From NCBI GenBank assembly GCA_016165875.1, contig JABBOT010000004.1:15067672-15131671 (forward strand): a stretch of DNA of 64,000 nt. The letters run 5' to 3'. Position numbers and translations under genes: made by a program. A model generated the notes under the pieces. It ran no database searches and had not been told where the DNA came from. It saw only the letters and a list, made by a program, of their open reading frames with translations. This document shows positions 38,646-50,226 of the stretch, in pieces; positions within the stretch are counted from its first letter, which is position 1, and each line of letters begins with the position of its first letter. The stretch comes from Acanthopleura granulata (lineage: Eukaryota > Mollusca > Polyplacophora > Chitonida > Chitonidae).

Positions 38646-39273
38646 AGAGGTGGCTCTGGAAACAGAAATTCCTCGATGCCTCTTATGGATCGTTGTTTTA
38701 CTATGAATGCAAATTTCTTTGGAAGAAGTATTACCACAGCAACTTAGATTGAAATCATTTATTCAGAATACACCTTGGCAAATGTTTCTTGCAAAAGTTT
38801 CAGTTTTCTACAAAAGAAGCTGTATTATTCAACATTCAACTGCGAATATCTGACTACAGACGCACAAGTCAGTATTATTTGAGATATTTTTTATCTACAA
38901 AGAAAAACTGCTGAATAGGTGTGCAACACGCAGTATAATGAACAGATGTGACAATCTCTGCAGACTGCCAAAAGGAAGTCATTATATATAAAAGTTAACA
39001 CCGTTCTTACTTTAACTCTGTTTCTTCGATTTAAAATAAAACTAATCTTTTCGTTTAAAACCAGGCATTTGTTTCCTTGCATTGTTTACCCGAATATGTT
39101 GAAAAAATTCATTTATATTCGTTATGAAATTGCCAGTCTTAATTCACGTTATCGCCATCAGCAAATACTTCAAATCACTATCTGACTCCTGCCCATACAC
39201 CAAAACATGTTATAAGGCACTCTGCTCTGATATCCATGCATTGGTAGCAGTCTGTCCGATTCTGTAGATGTAC

Positions 39274-39398
39274 AGGCCCCGGTTTCATGACGTGCATTTA
39301 GCTAAGTGTTCCCTTAACCGCCATGACAACGTTTGTTGTACAGACAGACAGTGCACTTAGCTAAGGGCTACTTGGAACTATAAGTATGCTTCATGAAC
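39274..39398. mobile_element. MITE-like fragment (cttagctaag family)
   Basis: Left part ggccccggtttcatgacgtg then catttagctaagtg; right part cacttagctaagggctac… to gcttcatgaac, an imperfect inverted match. The centre holds gccatgacaacgtttgttgt. Palindromic ends with a gttTCATGA core suggest a small non-autonomous DNA element. Boundaries approximate. Confidence 0.45.
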
Positions 39399-39859
39399 AA
39401 ATAGAAGAGGGTATCTTGCTCCATTTCTTCACTCTTCTTTCTAGTGGAGAAAATGTGTTCAAGTCTCAGAGCAACCACATTTTCGTGTTTAGCGTAAATT
39501 ATTTACGAAGCTAAACAACATGAACATGAATTAAATAAAGAAACGTCTCTGAGACTTTCGTGAAATTTATTGTACGGAAAAACACCGTACATTGAAGATT
39601 GTATGTAAGACATTTGAGGCCATTATTCTATGGCGAAGACTCATTAGCATCATGCCCTCGTCATCTTTCGTGTCATCTGAAGAATTCTTCGGTGAATAAA
39701 AGAGTACAGACCTACATATGTTTTTTTTTCTTTTTCCTGATGTGGAAACCATGACACACAGTAAGCGGAACTAGAAACAAAATATTGTTATTCACCACTA
39801 ATATCAATATTCCCAAAATACCAATGATATATACGGACGAAGTAATGAACCATATAACA

Positions 39860-40025
39860 GATCGATGGCACCACGGCACGAAACGTGGGAAATGGTCTAA
39901 AACGATGGCACGATAACACGAACTTATACGATAGCCCTAAACGATGACACGTATCACGAAGTGATGGCACGACTACAAGAAGCATCTGAGGCCATGTTGC
40001 CAGGGAGCGATGGTACGAATGATAA
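39860..40025. repeat. Degenerate tandem of a cgatggcacgata/acacgaa motif
   Basis: The unit (a)cgatggcac(g)a…cacgaa recurs at irregular spacing: atcgatggcaccacggcacg, aacgatggcacgataacacg, aacgatgacacgtatcacga, agtgatggcacgactacaag, gcgatggtacgaatgataac. A decayed minisatellite with units of roughly 30-45 bp. Confidence 0.5.
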
Positions 40026-41790
40026 CCCTAAGAGGCGTTCATAAACCCTAATCGACATACTCAGAGGCACAGTCGGCTTGTACCACACAACACAATATAT
40101 TGGGTATGTATGTCTGTGTCTATTTAGCATGGATCTAAACATGGATCTGGCATGGGATTGCCTTGCACAATCGCCTTGTAATTATTTTGTTGTAAGAGGT
40201 TGGTACAAATTCGAAAGACGTGACTTTCGACACAAAATGTTTTGCCAGCATACTTATATATCCTGCGCGTTTACTATATAAAGTGGTTATTTTCAGTGTG
40301 TGAATTCAAGGTGAAGGTAACTGTGTATGGGCATAATCAAGCTAAGTGTGTTTGTTACAGCCTTTCGCTTTATTAAAGAAAACGGCGCATTTATTGAGAA
40401 TGAAATATTTAAGGGTTAGCAGTCCAACGTTCATTTTCATATCTTAATTACTGCACCCTGTTTGCCTGGTGATTGAATATAGATTATCTGCATGTCCTAT
40501 AAAATTCCTAAAGGCCTTCTTGAATCAAGAAGGCCAATCACAAAAGTACTGACGACTGATATCTACATAGAAAACGTAGTGACAACAAGACAGATGTAGG
40601 TGAGCATGCTGTATTGGGGAAAGAGGAGGCTCTTTCAACTTTAAGTCTTGTTGGCTTAAGAAGAAAAAGATATAAAAAAAATTGCTCGAGGATTTCGTAA
40701 GTTACCCATAGATGAAAGTCTGACCTTTGTTCCAATTCACTGATGTGCTTTGATGCGATGAACTTTCCTCACATGACACCCGCTTTATGCACGCTTCTGT
40801 ACGATGCCAAGAACACTCAGAACCTCCACTTCAAATATCATGATATCATACTGACTTATTTTTACTCGCATTTACAACTTGAATGGGCCAGATTCTATAG
40901 AATCTTCGGACAAGACCTTTGCAACACCAACATTTAATCTTCAGCCTTTAACTACAATCTCAGGACATGGAGTAAAGAGGTTGTCGAGGCACTGTTCTTA
41001 TACTGTTACGGACTAAACTCAGCCGCGTAACATTTACCACGCTTGTAAAGTACGTTGTAACCCAGAACTTTTCGCTTTTGAGGCGGTTGTCACAATTATT
41101 TATGAAGGAAACCCTTAGATCCCGCTGATGGGTGTCGGCCGAGTAATGTCACCGAAAGAACGGGAAGTGGACACCGCACAAAGCTCATGACGTATAAGTT
41201 CTCAAACGAAATACTAGTAGCATGCACTGGACGCGCAAACCCACTGGCGAAGAGCGGGTTATCAGGGCAACACATGCATTTCACCTCTCAACCAGCCAAG
41301 TCATTACAATGTACAATTGTAATTAATTTCGCATTTTAGCAGAATGTTAATTTGTGTGTATAATTGTCATTAAATGTATAATTAGACAACCCGTGAAGCA
41401 GAATTTGGGACGGCTGTTAAAGTGAAAGGCAAGTTCAAAATTAAGTTTGCCAAACAGACTGGACAACATTATGTTCATTTCGGTCAAGCATTTTTTTCTA
41501 ACAGCTACTACGACAGTGGAAACTAATATTTGACCGTGCTCCGTCGGCAAACATGAATCGGTGCTATTGCCTGTGGGCTGTGAAGTAATTGTTCCAAGCG
41601 CGGAACACTCTTGTCACCTGAGACCGTAGTAAATTGCCAGAGTTGTGGTTGAAACTTAAGTTTATGTGTAAATTTATAACATGAAATGATCAATGGTCTG
41701 CAAATACTCGCAGTGTTGTTCCTGTACTTAAAATGAAATTATAATTAAAATGTGTAACAGTAAACTCTGTTCTGTCCCTATATTATTACA

Positions 41791-41877
41791 TGTTACACTG
41801 ACAGTCAACTCAGTGTAACAAGTAATCTCATGGCCTTTCCACTACGTTGTACTGCAGTGGAAAGGCCACGTGATTAC
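41791..41877. repeat. Two adjacent near-perfect hairpins
   Basis: tgttacactga (41791-41801) and tcagtgtaaca (41810-41820) form a perfect 11-bp stem with an 8-base loop. Immediately next to it agtaatc-NNN-tggcctttccact (41821-41843) pairs with agtggaaaggcca-NNN-gattact (41855-41877) as a 20-bp stem with one 3-base internal mismatch. No protein-coding context. Confidence 0.7.
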
Positions 41878-42235
41878 TTGGCTAATGTGTTCTAGCTGTC
41901 TGATTGGTCAATCTCTCATAAGCTTAAAACCATGGGCGCCTTCAAATTCCCAGTCTGCGCAAAATACTCCTTACTTCAAACGAATATAATTCAGCAACGA
42001 ATTCATACAAATTCAAACAGGTTTTTGGCATTCAAGGGAGAATTTTGTAATCTTTTTAATGAACAGTGCCCCAGTCATGAGGTGCTTTTCACTTTATACA
42101 TCTGAAAAGATTATAATTTTTCAATCTCTGATAATGCTCGTGTATACCTGAAGGCATTTCCATTTATTAACTACTAAAATTAATACGGTGATTCAGAAAA
42201 TGTTACACTTGACACTTCTCCTTCTTACAATAGGG

Positions 42236-42388
42236 TACCTTTCCCGCGCACCGTCAGTTCGCGCCAAAGCCTGCGGATGGTCGCGTGTTTCCTCCGGGAA
42301 ATGCTGGCCGCCGTCGTATAAGTGAAATATTCTTGAGTATGGCGTAAAACACCAATCAAATAAATAAATAAATAAAGAAATACAATAA
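42236..42388 (+). mobile_element. SINE 3' region with aaataaata tail
   Basis: Contains gtgaaatattcttgagtatg followed by gcgtaaaacaccaatcaaat and a run of aaata units, the same 3' module as the full SINE at 17537-17834. 5'-truncated; no B box left. Confidence 0.7.
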
Positions 42389-42904
42389 ATACAATCATAC
42401 ATGTAAAAACAAACACAGCAGGAGTTGACTTTATAACCTTAATTCAACAGGATGAACTGGATTAGAAATTATATTTTTAAACATTCTCTGACAAAAGCGT
42501 TTCACAATAAGATACACACATATATATTACATATAATATAACAATAACACATGGCTATTTTTCAAGGAATGTTTATTTCATCTAAAACTTATGTCGCATT
42601 GTCTCTCCATAATGTCTCTGTATAATTGGTGAAAAGCAACTGTGTAAAATATTTTGTGTGCTTATCTGCAAAAGCATTTTAGCTAAAATTTGTAATCTTT
42701 TAAATACACGTATCTTCCTCACTGAAAAGAGGTTGGTATCTCTAACCAGCCTCTTCTATCAAATGAAACCTTACTAAAAATATAAGCAGTATACACGACA
42801 GCTTTTTCACATGAAGAGAAGATTTTAATCCGGCCTATTTCCGCATTGGCCCTACTTAGAGCTTTACGAAAGTTACAAACACAGATGATAATGTTACATT
42901 CCAT

Positions 42905-42910
42905 TTTATT
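42905..42910 (-). terminator. Candidate poly(A) signal of caveolin gene I
   Basis: Minus-strand AATAAA, about 35 bp after the stop of the gene at 42945-44314. Confidence 0.4.
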
Positions 42911-42944
42911 TGATATCTGATATTGCAGTTGATAATTTTCGGGG

Positions 42945-44314
42945 CTAATCAGAGCTGTTGACCACTCTAATTTTGGAGAAGAACATGCCGCAGGATTCGC
43001 ACATCGGGGAGACGCAGCATTGGAAGCAGGAAGAGATGAAGCGCTGAAAGCATGACATCAAGATCGCCCAGACTCTCAAGCAAGGTTCAACACACCAGAT
43101 CATTTGGAAGGATATCATAGCAAACTCGCATCCCCAATATAGCGCCACCGGGATGGCGCAAAGGATCCCCAGAAACTTATAGCAACAGCCTTTTGCGCAG
43201 GTGAAACACTTGAAAGAGTTCGACCAAACACAATCAATGCTATGTGTGCCATCGGGTTCTCCGAACACCTCTTCGAATCTCACCTGAAGGTGAAAAAGCA
43301 AAGAAAGATAAATGTTTTGCAATACAAAACAGGACAGCATAGCCAGCAAAACCAGAACAGCGATGACAGTATGATAGTAAATGGCCACACGTAACCGGTG
43401 AAATCCTGCCATTTGTATTACAACACATTACTCAGTATATAAAGCTGGAGAACTAAACCAAATCTGTAACATTTTTTAGAAAAAAAAGGCATATTTATGA
43501 CTTTCATAAAAATTTCTTGTAAATTATTAGAGTCAGTTGAAGCCAGGAATAATACGGGAAAGGATGAAGACTTGCCTATGAGCACACTGGTTCTCGATAA
43601 GTTTATGTAGGTATACAAACAACTTGCATATTTTCCATTACAAATTACAAATCCTTTGAACCAGCTGTTTTAATTGTCTAATTTAATTTCTTTTTGTTAT
43701 GCATATATTGGGGACAGTATTAAGAACGACGGCTGTCTGTGGTCTAATAAATTTTTAATTAGGGTAGTTAGTTATTCAAATATAACTGCATCATGCGATT
43801 TAAATTTGGTACAAGTTGATATATGAGTGAGATAAAAGAGGGGAGTAGATATATTGAAAACGACGTTAAACAATGACGCCATGGTCTTATGCTGGGGAAA
43901 GAATGTTGGCGTTGCATGTAAAATAACTTATCTTACAAATGCGGCTATCATTTGATTTTGTAACGTATATTTGCACTACCTACAACATTGTTTCATGGTT
44001 GACTAACCTTTGCAATAGAATATAGGGATGTCAGTTATTATCACTTATTTAAATAGAATCTTCCACAAATAGCATATACCTTCGGTACTTAAATTTAGTA
44101 TGGTTCCTGTTAGAGGGTAAGAAAACATTCGTATCATTAAAAGGAAATCAGTGCCAGTTCACGACACTGGCCGCGGCTAAGCTATTTCAAATATAATGTT
44201 AATTGCTAACAACACTAAACTTTAATTACACTGTGGACATAAATGCGTTACCTGCATGGAGTTATGGAGGTCGTTAGGGTCCCGGTTGATCAGATCAATT
44301 TCTCCTTGGGACAT
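42945..44314 (-). CDS. Cysteine-rich caveolin (gene I)
   Basis: Exon 1 is 44314-44252 (MSQGEIDLINRDPNDLHNS, then MQ, donor gtaacg). Exon 2 is 43283-42945 with acceptor caccttcag and stop TAA. Product 133 aa, 15 cysteines. Exon 2 starts VRFEEVFGEPDG (E for D in the FED motif), then HSIDCVWSNSFKCFTCAKGC, hairpin ILCAIPVALYWGCEFAMI and CCVSPMCESCGMFFSKIRV. Belongs with B and H. The reading frame stays open upstream of the acceptor for 43 more codons to an ATG at 43412, through a piece of the ~375-bp repeat; splicing to exon 1 is preferred because exon 1 carries the conserved NRDP motif in the right phase. TATATA at 44341-44346 may be the promoter. Intron 968 bp. Confidence 0.9.
43318..43420 (+). 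repeat. Fragment of the ~375-bp repeat
   Basis: Contains caatacaaaacagg…aaaaccagaacagcgatgac…gtatgatag…atggccacacg…aaccggtgaaatcctgcc, matching the monomers at 9060-10375. Within the intron of the gene at 42945-44314. Confidence 0.65.
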
Positions 44315-44340
44315 GGTTCTTGTAATCTGCACAGTTGTCA

Positions 44341-44346
44341 TATATA
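44341..44346 (-). promoter_or_regulatory. TATA-like box of caveolin gene I
   Basis: Minus-strand cctgtatatatgac about 27 bp upstream of the start codon; if functional the transcript would start very near the ATG, so it may be fortuitous. Confidence 0.25.
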
Positions 44347-46585
44347 CAGGTTTACGAATCCAACGAAACTTTGTCGTTGACCACCCCAATCGTTCTGATT
44401 AAGAAGCATATGGGAATACCCTTAAATATATCTGTTTGCCCCGTTGTCCAGATGCTAATAGAACTGCTGGTTAATTATCAGTAAATAAAAACATAGAACC
44501 AGTTGGGCACACATGTTGCGGGGACGTTTCAAATGTGTTGACTGGTATCCACGACAACATTGAGGCAACCTGGAGAAGGTAAAATAGTATCAGATTACAA
44601 AAATGTGCCTTGGTTAATTGTGATTTGTGAACTTGTGCGATCCTTGATCCGTTACATATCCGGTGATTACTTCGTCTGTACACGTATGTTTAGGAGTTGT
44701 ATATGGTTTTGAATACATATGCTACACATGAACGCTTAAACCGGTCTGAATTTGGAACACCTGACCAACCGAGTCACAGTAGACACAAACAGTCTGCTTT
44801 AATTATTTCTGTCCTGATTTTTGAAGGCTCATATCATTGGCTTGAAGAAATAGAATCGCACAATATCTGCAAATAAATATCGCAAAACTGAATTCTGAAA
44901 ATATATCATAAGATCATTTCAACATTAATAGTAAAATCTAAGCATTAAAAGCATCTAAATGTCTAAATGTGTTCACAAGACAGTGTGAATTATCCCGCTA
45001 GTCCATCACCCCATGCTCTTAAGTTAATCAACGGCATAAACGTCCATGGAATCGTAAATCGTCCATTTTATTAAAGCCTGTAATAGTGGTACGAGAAAGT
45101 TCATATGGGCACGGGATACATCTGCAGATAATTGGATTGCACACACATTTATATACGCCTACAACTGAACAGTCTTTTGTGATAACACTGCTGTTGAGTT
45201 CGCACTCTCTGAGCTACATGTGCCTTGCACAAGATTGTATGCAGAATGGCTAAAACTACCCCACGTATCTGTTTACAGACGCCTGTACACCTCTAGGGGT
45301 TGTACAATTTAGTATTAGCTTTTTCTACTGAAGAGCAAAAAAGCCTGTTTATTTTTATAACCAAAGAATGACTGGAAAATTTCAGTAATAAATGCGACGA
45401 AAGGAACAGATAGGGTCTTAAAATGGCAATGAACTTCGACATTTTATGTTTGTCCGATCAGATGGTTCAATTCAAGCATCAGCACAGACTTTATCACTAT
45501 TTGTTTGTTACGCAACACAAAATACAAGATACGTGTATATCTGATAATTCGTCCGCTGAAACCTGGTTTTTGCAAAGAGAAAAAACTAATTTAGGCTCCC
45601 TTTCCCGTTAATTCAGGCTCAAGATTTAGTCCCCATTATGACTGATTGATAGGTTTGCTATGTAACACAGCAGTTATATAATGACAAGCGTTTTGGGGAA
45701 ATTAAAGCGCAAGCTTCGTGGCTGCTTAAAATTCATTCAATATTCAGGTATTCAACCTAAAAATTAATGGTAGTGTGATTAAGAAAGAAACCTTTCTGAG
45801 TTGGTTTACAGACTGAAGACTGCACAAATTGTACACTGCCACGAACACACCTCCGTCCCCGGGACACATGTAGAAAAGCTATTCTTCACCATTCACCACT
45901 AGAGGGGTTCATATGCGGTAGAAACATTTTGCTGCGATGAATGAGCATGTGAAATATTTCTCATACAATCAAAAAGCCCACACACATTGATAGTTATTGC
46001 ATATACACCGGAGAGTCATGTTCGAAGTGTAGAAGTTTACATGTGATTCAAAAAATGACAATTAAGTTTACGAGGAATACTCCAAATAGTCAGATCAAAT
46101 CTAACTTCCAGGTGTACATCTACAAATCTACATATTACATATTTTTAGTTATATACATACATTCGCAATTTTGTCAAACAGTACATTGTGTTAATCCAAA
46201 AAGCCAACAATGTACACAATCGACATCTGGGAAGGGAGGCCACTATACAAGACAGTTACAGGGTCTAAGTAAGTGAAGTGAAGAATGCTTCCATCTTTGT
46301 CAAAAATTATTTTTATCATCTTTCGAAGGAAGCGTTTGGACATTTATACCAAATGCATTCTTCATCCCAGTGGGGAACCGCAAACGCGTTTTCTCAGGTA
46401 ATTTAAATTGAGAAACCTATTTTGAAAGTTTCGCATTATGGCGCACTGTAAGGATACACGCCACTTTTATTTTTCAATGTTTTTTTTTATCGATGAGATA
46501 TTAAGGAAAAGTACACAGGCAAAGATATGATGTATATCTTCGTGTGATTGCCAACAAATTACAAGTCCGTTCAAGAAACAATTAC

Positions 46586-46717
46586 TTCGGTGGTCGTATC
46601 TGTTCTTAATAACGGAAAACAACCTGTGGATGGTCCACCGTCCATAACACTGACCGCCGTCGTATTTTAGAGTACGGCTTAAACACCATTGAAATGAAAT
46701 AAATAAATAAATAAATT
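46586..46717 (+). mobile_element. Diverged SINE 3' piece
   Basis: gccgtcgtattttagagtac followed by ggcttaaacaccattgaaat and an aaataaataaat tail, a decayed version of the SINE end at 42236-42388. Confidence 0.55.
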
Positions 46718-46974
46718 TTGAATTAAAAAATGTGCCTCCCAAGAGGTTGTTTTTATCTTTGAGCTTTGTTCCTACCCATGTTATCTTTGTGTTACGTTAG
46801 GGAACAGGCAGGCCACATATTGTGATTTAATACGCTTGCTATTACAGTCAGCGCAGATGGGGTTCATGTCTATATATGGATTAGTAGACTAACACATGCG
46901 CAATAAAAAATTTTTTTAATATTTTGGCACTGGAAATTTCTTATTACAATTACACAGGTGGGTGCTAAAAGACC

Positions 46975-48290
46975 GGCTCAGTTGGTCACTGGTCTTGGAA
47001 AAGGCCTAAAGAGCCTTGAATGAGTGCTAGAAGTTTATGAAGGCGTGGGCCGCTGCATACGATTAACCGGCCCATAACCAAGTTAACTAAGCAGTGTTTT
47101 GGTCTAACCATGGCAGCATATACTAACAACAATAACGCTTCGAGACCCCGGTCTGAACAGGCATTGATCACCGTGGACAACCAAGCTGGCCCTTCCCACA
47201 CAAAGGCTTTCATGGGAACAGTCGTTAGGTCATTACAACGCCATGCCGATGATCTAGGGGAATAAAAGTTTGTCTAGAAATCTAGAAACCTAACAATGCC
47301 GGGAAAGACACTTTAGTGCAAAGAGAGTTGAGTCTATAGAGGGTAATTTCAATGAATAAATTTTCCCCCTGAACATTTTCCCGTCGTGCCATGCCATAAC
47401 CCTGCCTCTTTTGGCACTCAAACACTATATATATCTCGTTTTGCACAAACTCATTGAACTATAGTCTTTATCTGTGTGGTGAGAAATAACTGTTAAGTAA
47501 TAAAGTTATCAAATGTTTAAACTAAATGTTGCTACTCTCACGAAACGAATCTCGACACCTGCCTATATATAGCTACCGTTTTCGAATCAATTGCAATCGA
47601 TTGCGATTCGATGGAATTACACATAGGAATGAACGATTTTTTAAGAATTTTGTTAATCACTATACTCAATTAAAATCAAAATCAAAATCAAAGGAAGCCT
47701 GATTGTCGATTCATAAAAATGTATATGGAAGTAACTTAGTAAAGGATAACAATTACAGTAATCAGATACTGTAATTACTGTTACAGGCGAGAGGTGTTTT
47801 CACAACAATTATCCATATGAGTAGAGTAAGACTGAAGCTTAAAGAGTAATAATAATATATTTTTCTATGTATGATGAGAGAAATGTATAACACTTTTCTA
47901 TGAATATATTACACATTACCAAAAATATTACATGGCACATAGATAATCACAACTTCACCAATATAGCTTGTCGATGTTAAATGTTTTTCTTTTTCTGCAG
48001 AAGTCAGGCTAATTATGTTGCAAGAGGTGTGTATACCAACAGCTGGTTGCCACTGGTTTTTAATCAGGCTATGCAGAACTAAATAAATTATGTGTAGCAA
48101 CCGACGATATAGCGTCGGATTAATCTGGTAAAGCATGGCATTACATGCATGTCAGCAACGATAAGGCGGGTAACGATCCAGTCGATTTATAGGCATTGAT
48201 CCCTATGGTCAACCAAGGTGGCCCCTCCTCTCCTTTCAGACGCTTCACATGGCTTTGGTCAGGTAATTGTTGGGTCAGGGTGACGTCAAA
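46975..48290. repeat. Two related dispersed-repeat pieces
   Basis: 46975-47220 (…caggcattgatcaccgtgga…caaccaagctggcccttcc…ggctttcatggg) and 48171-48290 (…taggcattgatccctatggt…caaccaaggtggcccctcc…cacatggctttgg) share about 60-100 bp in the same orientation; the interval between them is unrelated. Family not identified. Confidence 0.45.
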
Positions 48291-50080
48291 ACTTGTGAGC
48301 TAGAGAATAAACTTTACACCTAAAACCTTGGAGATGTATAAGCCTACAAATAACACGTAGAAGCGATCTTATGGTTTGAACCTTTGCAGGAATACGAAGA
48401 GAAATATGCACTGTAAAAACAAGTAGAAGAAAACAAAACAAATGTTGCATATTTTGTTTTACTGTTCGATGATACGAATGAGCTCAGTTTTGCTGGTTAA
48501 TTTTTATATCTACATCCTGCTCAAGTGGAAGCATTCGTGTATGTGTTATATAATGGAGCTATATGATGTAGTGCTCAGGTCAGTGGTGAATTGTCCAATT
48601 CGATGACGAATTCTAACAGTATAAAAAGACAGGACAACAAATGATATAACCCTATGGTTATTTCGGAAATGGGCGGGACTTGGGAAACGGGCATATGGGG
48701 CAACTTGTTATCATTTTGATAACTGTATATAAATCAACTTTTATTCTGGAATTCTGTTAGAGGCTATAGGAAACGCCACGCTAGTTCGAGGTTGCCTAGA
48801 CGTTGAAATTTGCATTAGAAATGACGCGGAGGCTCAAATTTCACGTCTGAGGCCTCCGCTCTACTTAATCGTGCGGCAATGCGGTCTAACTTTCAGACCA
48901 GCCGTGTACTCCCGCGAAACAAACCTAACATGGGCCGAAACTGTTACAAAACTCCTCCCTGGAAACATTTATAACTACGTAACATGTTATTTAGCCCATC
49001 TACGGTAGATTTATAGTTTGAGATTGGTATCCACTAGCGATAACTGCCGGAAATTGAGTACACTCCAGTAGGTCTTGAAATGACGACCACCTAGGGTGAT
49101 TCATGCTTGACATGCAGTCTCGTTCTAATCTATAAACCCTTTTAGCATAAACTCTGAGACATGAGCAGTGAATTACGTTGGTTCGCAAAAAATTGCAACA
49201 ATAGCCAGAATTCTTTTTTACCATTCTCAAGGCCAATTTGTATCTAAACAACGGTTCTGTCCACTGTGACGTTACGACTGAGACCCTTGTCATAGCGAGA
49301 CGCAACTATGAAATGACGTCAATACCAGCCAAAATCGAGCAACGTCATAACTCTAGGTTGTTATCCCGAGCTAGTCTATTATATAAATTTGTCATTAGCA
49401 ACCAGAAAGAACACTGGAAAACAGCTACATGTATCAAATATGAGAAATAAAGAAATAGGAAATATGAAAGACTTGGTAATTGTAAGGGCTTTTATTACTC
49501 GTTCTAATTTCAAAACTGATAAAAGGTAACATTAATTGTTACTTATTCTGTTTTAATATATGTATTTTGTATGTAATTATTTTACTAGGATTTAGCATTT
49601 ATTATCTTTTTACCACCTAGATAATTTGTTTGAAAGGAAAAGCCAAGGTCTAAAGCAATATGTTACAATGTTTTCATTAAAAAAAAAGAAAGAAAGCAAA
49701 AAAAAAAAAAAAAACGAAACTAAAAATATATGTCATTTAGAAAAGCTTCTTCGCGTGTTAAATTGATTATGCAACAAATATTTAATAACGTTATATACAT
49801 GCACCAAACTTGCCTGATGAAGGAAGACTGCGTGTTTGTGTAATAAAGTTAGTTTCCTTTAACAACAATATATCTTTGTCACATAATGAAAGGACTTTTA
49901 CACCATCACATGGCTGTCAAGTATTCTCTTGAACAAGAGGCCTGTTAAGGCTAACAGACTTTTGCCTTGCTAAATACATTTATATCACGACATATTATCG
50001 TTACACATATAGCTTCAGTTAAGAGCCTGATAACAAAAAAAAGCAACGAGTAGGCACAAGTTTAATTTACGAACCAGAAT

Positions 50081-50086
50081 TTTATT
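50081..50086 (-). terminator. Candidate poly(A) signal of caveolin gene J
   Basis: Minus-strand AATAAA about 140 bp after the stop codon of the gene starting at 50227. Confidence 0.35.
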
Positions 50087-50226
50087 GTTACTTTTATCAT
50101 CAAATTTTAAAAGTGCGTTCATCCCTAAGACGATGGCATGTTCGCGGTCACAACAGTCTCCTTCAGATATCTGTATGAAAGTTCCACACAGTCGTTTTCC
50201 GAAATATACAGTGTTCAATGTATTGG

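Larger units (their letters stand above)
38646..42904. other. Convergent intergenic stretch between caveolin genes H and I
   Basis: 3' ends of the two flanking genes point here. Contains a MITE-like fragment (39274-39398), a degenerate short-motif tandem (39860-40025), paired hairpins (41791-41877) and a SINE 3' piece (42236-42388), all listed separately. No protein gene supported. Confidence 0.5.
44347..50080. other. Intergenic stretch between caveolin genes I and J, repeat-bearing
   Basis: Almost 6 kb without a supported gene. Holds a SINE 3' piece at 46586-46717 and two related repeat pieces near 46975-47220 and 48171-48290 that share ggcattgatc…gtcaaccaaggtggcccct-type sequence. Poly-A/GA-rich simple sequence lies at about 49680-49715. 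Confidence 0.5.

Noticed and set aside
40513..40535. Perfect 23-base palindrome ggccttcttgaatcaagaag-gcc
   Set aside because: A single short palindrome with an 11-bp stem; no T-run, gene end or repeat context to give it a function.
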